Shown here: one piece after another, positions 24,528-30,242 of the stretch | How the letters are laid out: each line of letters opens with the position of its first letter | Numbering within the stretch: position 1 is the stretch's first letter | NCBI GenBank assembly: GCA_012036325.1 | Contig: JAAUPC010000003.1 | Location: 1-30,242, forward strand | Direction: 5' to 3' | Origin: Paracoccaceae bacterium | Lineage (GTDB): Bacteria; Pseudomonadota; Alphaproteobacteria; Rhodobacterales; Rhodobacteraceae | DNA: 30,242 nt | The notes under the pieces: generated by a model | Told to the model about the DNA's origin: nothing | What the model saw: the letters and a program-made list of their open reading frames with translations, nothing else | Database searches by the model: none | Position numbers and translations under genes: made by a program

Positions 24528-25463
24528 ATGATCAGACGCACGGTGCAGAAGGACGACCAATCTGGTATGTCCGCAGGGATCATGAATAGCACGCTCGACA
24601 TCTACAACGCGCATTTTGGTTTGGCGGAACGGCCTTTCTCGCTGTTGCCAGATCCGGATTTTCTGTTCTGGTCGCCGCAGCATCAAAGGGCCTTTGCGAT
24701 GCTGGAGTATGGGATCCTGACCCGAGCCCCGATCACCCTGATCACGGGCGATGTGGGCGCAGGCAAGACCACGCTTTTGCAAAAGCTTCTCCGGTCAGTT
24801 GGGGAGGATGTGCGAATCGGCCTGATTTCGAACGCGCATGGCGACCGGGGTGAGCTTTTGCGCTGGGTGCTGATGGCCCTGGGTGAACCGGCCGCACCGA
24901 CAGCCGGATACGTCGATCTGTTCGCTGTGCTTCAGGCGCTACTGATTGCGGAATATGCGGCAGGGCGACGGGTCATCCTGATCTTCGACGAAGCCCAGAA
25001 CCTGAGCCGGGAGAGCCTTGAAGAGTTGCGGATGTTCACAAATATCAACACGGGCAAGGATGATCTGTTGCAGTTGGTGCTGGTCGGTCAGCCGGAACTG
25101 CGTTCGCTGGTATTGCGGCCCGACCTGACGCAGTTTGCCCAAAGGGTGGCCTCAAGCTTTCATCTGACCGCGATGGATGAGAAAACTGTGTGCAGTTACA
25201 TCCGCCATCGGCTTGCGGTGGCCCAGTCCGCCTGGGATATCTTCAGCCCGCTGGCCATCAGAGAGGTGTTCCGCGCCTCGCATGGTGTTCCACGGCTAAT
25301 CAACCAGCTGTGCGACCTGGCCTTGGTCTATGCTTTTTCGAAACAACAGAAGTTTGTGCTGCGCAAGACAGTGCGGCAGGTTCTTGATGACGGTGTCTTC
25401 TTTGCTGGCGGAATGGGTGCGAATGCCCCAAGTCACCTAGGTGATGCGAACAAGGTTGAATGA
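24528..25463 (+). CDS. ExeA/GspA-like AAA ATPase of the exosortase-EPS system
   Basis: Up to 311 residues. YNAHFGLAERPFSLLPDPDFLFWSP is the usual opening of ExeA-like ATPases in EPS loci. Walker A is GDVGAGKTTL (near residue 74), Walker B VILIFDEAQNLS (near 149), followed by LVGQPELRSLV (sensor 1 region) and HGVPRLINQLCDLALVYAF (sensor 2 and lid). TAAGG lies 7 bases before ATG 24528; in-frame ATGs at 24567 and 24582 are alternatives. The family's job in EPS clusters is unproven, but it constantly accompanies Wzz and tyrosine kinase genes, as here: the Wzz gene starts 4 bases after this stop. No peptidoglycan-binding domain is attached, unlike GspA/ExeA proper. Confidence 0.88.
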   Translation: MIRRTVQKDDQSGMSAGIMNSTLDIYNAHFGLAERPFSLLPDPDFLFWSPQHQRAFAMLEYGILTRAPITLITGDVGAGKTTLLQKLLRSVGEDVRIGLISNAHGDRGELLRWVLMALGEPAAPTAGYVDLFAVLQALLIAEYAAGRRVILIFDEAQNLSRESLEELRMFTNINTGKDDLLQLVLVGQPELRSLVLRPDLTQFAQRVASSFHLTAMDEKTVCSYIRHRLAVAQSAWDIFSPLAIREVFRASHGVPRLINQLCDLALVYAFSKQQKFVLRKTVRQVLDDGVFFAGGMGANAPSHLGDANKVE

Positions 25464-25467
25464 CGCA

Positions 25468-27063
25468 ATGGAAGTCCGGTTCTATCTTTCGCTTTTTCTG
25501 CGGCGCTTACCCTACTTCCTTTTGTGTGTGGTCATCGGTTCGGTGCTTGGCCTGACCTTGGCGCGCTTTCTGCCGCCGGTCTATCTGGCCGAGGCGCGGC
25601 TGGTGGTCGAAAACGAACAGATCCCTGACGAGCTGGCCGCGTCAACCGTGCGCACCGAAGCCACGGAACAGCTGCAGATCATCCAGCAACGGATCCTGAC
25701 CCGCGACCGACTGCTGGAAATGGCCAACCGGCTGCAGATCTATGCCCCGGCTCCGGGCATCTCGGTCCGACAGATGGCAGCCGATGAAATTGTAGCGGAC
25801 CTGCGAGAGCGCATCCGGATTGTCACCACCGGGGGGGCTGTGGCGCGGGGTCCAGCGCAAGCGACACTGGTTTCGGTCAGTTTTGAAGCGCCGACCGCCG
25901 CAGTTTCGGCCAGCGTCACGAACGAAGTCGTGACGCTTATTCTGCAGGAAAACATCGCCATGCGGACGACCGTGGCGGGCCAGACGCTCGACTTCTTTTC
26001 GCAAGAAGTTGAGCGGCTGAATCAGGAACTGTCCCGCCAAGGCGCTGAAATCCTGGCCTTCAAGAACGCCAACAAGGACGCTCTGCCCGACAGTCTGGAT
26101 TTCCGCCGTACCCAGCAGGCGGCCGCGCAAGAGCGGCTGCTGCAGCTGGACCGCGAAGAGGCGCTCATGAAAGACCGTCGTACCCGGCTGGTCCAGATCT
26201 ATGAGCAGACTGGTCAGGTAGAGGCGGGCCCCGCCGAAGCGCTGACCCCGGAACAAAGCCAGCTTGCCACGCTGCGCGACCAGATGGCGCAGCTTTTGTC
26301 CGTCCTTTCCCCCGAAAACCCGCGGGTCAAGATGCTGGGGGCGCAGATCGAAGCGCTGGAGACGGTGGTTGCCGGACAGCTGGCCGCGTCAGGCACGGCC
26401 CCGGCCAGCCCAGCCTTGTCGATCTATGAGCTGCAACTGGCTGACATTGACGGTCAACTTGGTTTCATAGCCGACCAGCGCGGGCAAATCATGGCCGAGA
26501 TGGACGCTTTGCGCGTCTCGATCGAGGCGACGCCTGGCAATGCCATCACCATCGACACGCTTGAACGCAACTACGCCAACACCCGGATGCAATATGATCT
26601 TGCTGTCGCCAACCTGGGGCGGGCCGAAACCGGCGACGTGATCGAAGCCTTGGCCAAGGGGCAGCGCATCTCGGTCATCGAACAGGCAATCGCCCCGCGT
26701 GAGCCGAAAAGCCCGAATCGCCCGCTGATTGCCTTTGGTGGCGTGGCAGCGGGTATTGCCCTTGGGCTTGCGGTGATCCTGCTGATGGAGGTTCTGAACA
26801 CGGCCATTCGCCGCCCGCAGGATTTGACGGCGAAACTGGGAATCACCCCGTTTGCGACGCTGCCACTCTTGCGCACGGCAGGACAGGTGCGCCGCCGTCG
26901 CCTTGTCATCATTGCGGCCTTTACGGTGGTGGTCCTGACCATCCCGGCCGGGCTTTGGGCGGTTGACAGCTTCTACCGCCCGCTTGATCTGTTGATCGAT
27001 CAGCTTTTGAACAAGCTGGGCTTGGCGAACTTGCCGGGTTCCCTCAATCCCGTGGCGGTATAA
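25468..27063 (+). CDS. Wzz-like polysaccharide chain-length determinant
   Basis: About 531 residues from ATG 25468 (AAGG at 25453-25456); GTG 25441 and ATG 25444 in frame overlap the ATPase gene. A transmembrane helix near residues 12-32 is followed by PPVYLAEARLVVENEQIPD, the family's first periplasmic motif. Long coiled-coil segments follow (about 150-390). The segment APREPKSPNRPLIAFGGVAAG near 410 is the Pro-rich motif entering a second transmembrane helix, and a further hydrophobic helix lies near 475. The length matches the long chain-length proteins of exosortase-linked EPS loci. It controls polymer length together with the kinase encoded next, from which it is separated by 10 bases. 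Confidence 0.9.
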   Translation: MEVRFYLSLFLRRLPYFLLCVVIGSVLGLTLARFLPPVYLAEARLVVENEQIPDELAASTVRTEATEQLQIIQQRILTRDRLLEMANRLQIYAPAPGISVRQMAADEIVADLRERIRIVTTGGAVARGPAQATLVSVSFEAPTAAVSASVTNEVVTLILQENIAMRTTVAGQTLDFFSQEVERLNQELSRQGAEILAFKNANKDALPDSLDFRRTQQAAAQERLLQLDREEALMKDRRTRLVQIYEQTGQVEAGPAEALTPEQSQLATLRDQMAQLLSVLSPENPRVKMLGAQIEALETVVAGQLAASGTAPASPALSIYELQLADIDGQLGFIADQRGQIMAEMDALRVSIEATPGNAITIDTLERNYANTRMQYDLAVANLGRAETGDVIEALAKGQRISVIEQAIAPREPKSPNRPLIAFGGVAAGIALGLAVILLMEVLNTAIRRPQDLTAKLGITPFATLPLLRTAGQVRRRRLVIIAAFTVVVLTIPAGLWAVDSFYRPLDLLIDQLLNKLGLANLPGSLNPVAV

Positions 27064-27073
27064 GGAGAGCGCA

Positions 27074-27959
27074 ATGGAAAAGATCCAGTCCGCCATTGCA
27101 AAGGCACGCGCTGACCGAAGCGCAGCACAGGGCGCAGCTACAGGCAGCACCACAGCTGCGGCCCCGCCAACTGCGCCCGCAGTCCAGCATTCTACCCGAG
27201 TGGCGTCACGACTGTTGCCAAACACGCCAGACCAGGCCAAGGCCTTCGCCCTGGCCGAGCGGTGGCGCGCTTTCCCCCCCCCTTTCGGTGTCGCCGCTGT
27301 TGCTGGAGCGCAACCATGTCGTGACCTTTTCCGGCGGCGAAAATTCGGTGCAGTTCGATGTCATGCGCACCCGCCTTTTGCAGGTCATGCGTGCCAATGG
27401 CTGGAAGCGGGTGGCCATCACGTCGCCTGGGCCGGGCTGTGGAAAATCGACTCTCGCGCTCAACCTCGCGTTTTCTTTGGGCAGGCAGCCAGCCGTCAGC
27501 ACGATCCTGCTGGAAATGGACATGCGGCGCCCGTCCCTGGCGCGGATCCTCGGCTTGCGAGAGCGGCACCATTTCGCCCGTGTTCTGGATGGGATCGAAC
27601 CGCTGGAGCAGAATGCCATGCGCCATGGGGAAAATCTGGCCATCGCCACCCAATCCGGGGCCGAGCGTCGTCCGGCGGAACTGATGCAAAGCCCCTCAAC
27701 TGCCGCTGCGTTGGATGCAATTGAGGCGAAGTATGAGCCAAGCGTGATCCTCTGCGACCTGCCGCCGGTTTTTGTCAGTGATGATGCGATGGCCGTGATG
27801 GGCCATATGGACGCGGCGCTGATCATCGCGGCGGCAGAGACAACGACGGTCAAAGAGATTGATCGGTGCGAACGCGAGGTTGCGGCGCAGACCAATGTGA
27901 TCGGCGTGATCCTGAACAAGTGCCGCTACATGGAAAAGGATTTTGGCTACGACTACTGA
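27074..27959 (+). CDS. CpsD/ExoP-type tyrosine kinase (frameshift in a 9-C run)
   Basis: ATG 27074 starts MEKIQSAIAKARADR, a typical N-terminus of these kinases. The frame then enters a run of nine C at 27274-27282 and must shift; with eight C it reads WRAFPPLSVSPLLLERN and continues to 27959. The second frame carries Walker A (SPGPGCGKSTLALNLA), Walker A' (ILLEMDMRRPS), and Walker B (VILCDLPPVFVSDDAMAV). The end KDFGYDY holds a small tyrosine cluster. Repaired length is about 294 residues. These P-loop enzymes phosphorylate themselves on C-terminal tyrosines and work with Wzz to regulate polymerisation. The shift may be a sequencing error or, less likely, a phase-variable tract. Confidence 0.87.
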
Positions 27960-28005
27960 TCCAGCGAGGGCCCTGACAGTCGCCTGAGAGTGAAGTGCAA
28001 AAACG

Positions 28006-28036
28006 AAAAAGGGCCAGGAAATTCCCAGCCCTTTTG
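28006..28036. terminator. Bidirectional terminator between kinase and third VPLPA-CTERM gene
   Basis: AAAAGGGC (28007-28014) pairs with GCCCTTTT (28028-28035), and the inner part (GGAA/TTCC) extends the stem. A and T runs on the outer sides let it work on both strands. It lies 47 bases after the kinase stop and 21 bases beyond the stop of the convergent gene. Confidence 0.82.
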
Positions 28037-28056
28037 CTATTGATTGAGTTTCGAGC

Positions 28057-28761
28057 TCAGGCCGTCTTGCGACGACGCAGCGCCACGAGACCACCCAGAG
28101 CACCGATCAGCAGGAAGCCTGCAGCGGGAACCGGGACAGTGGCCACGTCGACTTTCAGGACCGACGGGTTGCTGTTGGTCGCCACGTACAGGATGCCGAG
28201 CGATCCACCATTGAAACCATTTACAGTGGTTTCCCGGACTGAGTTCGGCCCGACAAAACCTCCGACCCGATCCGGATTGGTGGTTGCAAGATCCACGCCG
28301 TCGAGATCGTATACGCCAACGCCATCATCATGGTTGATGGTGAAATCGGAACGGAAAAGCGTATCCAGCAGGATGAACGCGAAGAACGTCGTCGTCGCCG
28401 TTCCGTTGTTTATATTTCCCTTGCTCAGTTCAAGCCCGCCGAATGCGCCGTCGAGATTGTTGACTGTTCCGTTCAAGCCGGTCGCAAGCCACGAAGTGAT
28501 GCTGGTGAAGCCGCTGATCCGCGCGCTCGAAAAATCGAGGTCGCCTGAGTAGTCGAAAATATCGAACTCATAGCCGTCCACGTTCGCCACTGCTTGATCG
28601 TAGGCAAAACGGGCGTTTTCGGCCGTCGCTTCAGACGAAAGCGTCGACTGGTTCTTCGCATTGATAGCGATGACAGCAAATTTGCCGTTCAACGTCGCAG
28701 CGGTGGATGGGATCGCAAGCGCGACAGTCAACGCTGCGGCGGAAAGCAATTTTTTCATCAT
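28057..28761 (-). CDS. VPLPA-CTERM surface protein (third)
   Basis: A 234-residue exported protein. ATG 28761 has AAGGAA 8 bases upstream and starts a signal peptide (MMKKLLSAAALTVALAIPSTA-A). The mature part is rich in Asn, Asp, Gly and Thr with short repeats of hydrophobic and polar residues (YEFDIFDYSGDLDFSSARIS, FFAFILLDTLFRSDF, INHDDGVGVYDLDGVDLA), suggesting beta structure and perhaps calcium or sugar binding. The tail is VPVPAAGF, hydrophobic stretch, ALRRRKTA. The last 25 residues are close to those of the protein at 15556 (GALGG-x2-ALRRRK), while the mature parts do not look alike. It has no cysteine in the mature part. It is convergent with the kinase gene across a shared terminator. 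Confidence 0.88.
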   Translation of the reverse strand: MMKKLLSAAALTVALAIPSTAATLNGKFAVIAINAKNQSTLSSEATAENARFAYDQAVANVDGYEFDIFDYSGDLDFSSARISGFTSITSWLATGLNGTVNNLDGAFGGLELSKGNINNGTATTTFFAFILLDTLFRSDFTINHDDGVGVYDLDGVDLATTNPDRVGGFVGPNSVRETTVNGFNGGSLGILYVATNSNPSVLKVDVATVPVPAAGFLLIGALGGLVALRRRKTA

Positions 28762-29247
28762 TCTGACGTTCCTTACAAATTGCGGATGGTCGGCCGCGGT
28801 CACTATTCCTCGATCTTCAAATCGCACAAAGCACCCCCTTCTGGCAAGCGCTTGGTGGCCTTGGCGGGGGTGGCAGGTGTCGATTGCAATCTTGGGTTGT
28901 AGGCGTTGTTCGCGTTATCAATTCAAGGCTTATCGTGGCGTCCGCTCGGTTTCTGCAAGTGCAACAGTGCCGGTGGATTGGGTGCCTGACAGGGTTAAAA
29001 CAGAGGCACTGTCCGGACAGGCGATTCGCATTTATGGCAAATGCGAGGGGTCGCCCGCGCCCGTCTGCCAGCACTGCCGGTGGCCTGTGCGTCCAGGCAT
29101 GGCGCCCGCGCTTGGCCACCCCCATCAGGCAGCACAATTGGCTGCGGGACAGGCAACCGATGTAGTCTGCAATACCTTGAAACTTCAGGGTGTTGGCCCG
29201 TCATTCGGACCAGTGGCGCTCCGGGCCAGGTTCATGCAGGCACAGTG
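28762..29247. other. Gene-free stretch of about 490 bases
   Basis: It holds the upstream region of the VPLPA gene and the downstream region of the GspC/N-like gene. Several open frames occur on both strands but none shows a domain, signal peptide or good start. No hairpin terminator, repeat or RNA gene is recognisable. It could contain decayed coding sequence. Confidence 0.4.
28802..28829 (-). promoter_or_regulatory. Weak candidate promoter for the third VPLPA-CTERM gene
   Basis: On the minus strand TTGTGC (28829-28824) and AATAGT (28807-28802) are spaced by 16 bases, which would give a leader of about 34 bases. The matches are 3/6 and 4/6, so this is only a suggestion. Confidence 0.25.
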
Positions 29248-29753
29248 CTAGCCGTCCAGCCGCAAGGTGAAGGTTGACCCGTCCGCCTCGGACACGCTGA
29301 TCGAGCTGATGTCGACTGACAGGATCGTCCATTGGCCCAGCTGGCCACCAGCTTCAATCTGGAACAGGTCTTCGCTGGTCGACCGGCGGACGAGGGCGAT
29401 GCGTTCGTCACCATCCCCAAGGATGCCGACGAGGACCAGAACCGCCTCGGGCGGCGGGGCGGGCGCTTCGGGGGCGGCAATCGGGCGGCGGTCGGCCTGG
29501 AACAAGGGGCGGTCGCCAGTGACCGGGATCAGGGCCGCAATCTCAGCCTCATAAGCGGCCATACGGGTGACAAGGTCTTGCGGCCCATCCTCGTTCGCCG
29601 GGGCGCTGTTGCTGGCAGGTGGCAGCCAGATCCAGAATGAGGCGAGGCAGAAGAGGCCAAAGACCACCGGCCCAAACAGGGCGCGCGCCGGGCCATCGCG
29701 GCCTTTGCCACACCGCGCAATGTCTGCGTGAGGGTTTTTTCGGTGACCTTCAT
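29248..29753 (-). CDS. Type II secretion GspC/GspN-like protein (one frameshift)
   Basis: ATG 29753 gives MKVTEKTLTQTLRGVAKAAM, then the frame breaks at the GGG at 29689-29691 (plus-strand numbering). With one base restored it reads MAPARALFGPVVFGLFCLAS, then FWIWLPP, a membrane anchor. A Pro-rich linker (IAAPEAPAPPPEA) and a small beta domain follow, LVLVGILGDGDERIALVRRS...GGQLGQWTILSVDISSISVSE, like the homology region of GspC, which contacts the secretin GspD. Repaired length is about 168 residues. The start overlaps the GspM-like stop (ATGA at 29750-29753). Whether it is best called GspC or GspN is not clear, but membership in a type II secretion operon is. Confidence 0.72.
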
Positions 29754-30242
29754 CGGTTGGCCAACCCGAAAAGTTCGGCCTGAAAGGTGATCTTGCGTTC
29801 GGCATCCGAGCGGCTGTTCCGAGCACGGCGCAAGGACAGCTGTTCGACCACCACAATCGGCTCCATCGCGGCAAGGCCGTGCAGGAAACGGCCAAGCTCT
29901 GCCTCTGGCGCGACGCCGTTCAGCGTCAGGTTCAGGCGGACGAAACCGTCAATCTGCTCGATCTGGTCGGCGCGGATCACCTCGATCTCGATCGAATGAG
30001 TTTCGGCCAGGGCTTGCAGATCGGTCTGCAGCGCGGCCTGGGCCAGTTGCGGCGTTTCACCGGTATAGAACGCCTCGGGGGGAAGGCCGGTGCCACTGGC
30101 GACCCCGCCTGTTCAGCGCGGGCGATCACGGCCTCCATCTCGGCGATTTCGGCGCGGCGGTCGTTGTGGCCTGCGATCAGCGCCAGTGCGAGCAGCGTGA
30201 AAAGCCCCGCCCCGCCATAGGCCGCCGTCAGGACGACACGGC
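29750..30242 (-). CDS. Type II secretion GspM/PilO-like protein, C-terminal part (one frameshift, runs off window)
   Basis: From the window edge the frame reads VVLTAAYGGAGLFTLLALAL, then IAGHNDRRAEIAEMEAVIAR, a membrane helix followed by a coiled coil. It breaks at the CCCC at 30103-30106 (plus strand). With one base restored it continues GTGLPPEAFYTGETPQLAQA, AALQTDLQALAETHSIEIE and VRLNLTLNGVAPEAELGRFL, then MEPIVVVEQLSLRRAR. The ferredoxin-like fold pattern V-x-L-x-L-x-G...L..FL..L...P...V..LS is that of GspM/PilO assembly-platform proteins. It works in the inner membrane with GspL and GspF. The start codon lies outside the window. GspL would be expected just beyond the right edge. Confidence 0.75.

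Noticed and set aside
24290..24589. 99-residue plus-strand open frame in the divergent control region
   Set aside because: No domain, poor start context, and it overlaps the likely ATPase start in another frame.

Overview
The window looks like a chromosomal segment of an alphaproteobacterium, most likely a Rhodobacteraceae member. The GC content is high. Three genes encode proteins ending in the VPLPA-CTERM sorting tail, and the matching exosortase (XrtD type with a fused EpsI domain) is present; this pairing is best known from that family. Species cannot be named from the sequence.

Almost all of the window is one exopolysaccharide (EPS) assembly, decoration and surface-sorting region. Left edge: a partial rhomboid protease, then a VPLPA-CTERM protein carrying a possible internal Cys-Gln thioester pair. 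1.5-7 kb: an FrhB-like iron-sulfur protein, a Wzx-like flippase, a hexapeptide acyltransferase, a GT2 glycosyltransferase and a polysaccharide pyruvyl transferase. 7.4-15.1 kb (+ strand): a three-domain protein (adenylation, carrier, membrane acyltransferase), a secreted parallel beta-helix protein, a Wzy/O-antigen-ligase-like polymerase, a second GT2, a second hexapeptide acyltransferase and a VanZ-like membrane protein. 15.5-18 kb: the second VPLPA-CTERM protein, convergent with the exosortase. 18.1-24.2 kb: a trypsin-like protease, then on the minus strand a beta-barrel candidate, a Wza/EpsA-type export protein, a PrsT-type TPR lipoprotein and the initiating sugar-phosphate transferase. 24.5-28 kb (+ strand): an ExeA-like AAA ATPase, a Wzz chain-length protein and a CpsD-type tyrosine kinase. 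28-28.8 kb: the third VPLPA-CTERM protein. Right edge: GspC/N-like and GspM-like type II secretion genes, the latter running off the window.

Together these encode a Wzy-type pathway. The sugar transferase starts the lipid-linked unit, GT2 enzymes extend it, and acetyl, pyruvyl and possibly another acyl group decorate it. Wzx flips it, Wzy polymerises it, Wzz and the kinase set chain length, and the export protein, TPR lipoprotein and beta-barrel take it out. The exosortase then handles the VPLPA proteins. Roles within the pathway are inferred from families and position.

Important caveat: six otherwise well-conserved genes are interrupted by single-base shifts, nine in total, nearly all explainable as one base lost or gained in a homopolymer. 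This pattern suggests residual long-read consensus error more than real gene decay. No tRNA, rRNA, CRISPR array, insertion sequence or replication origin was recognised.
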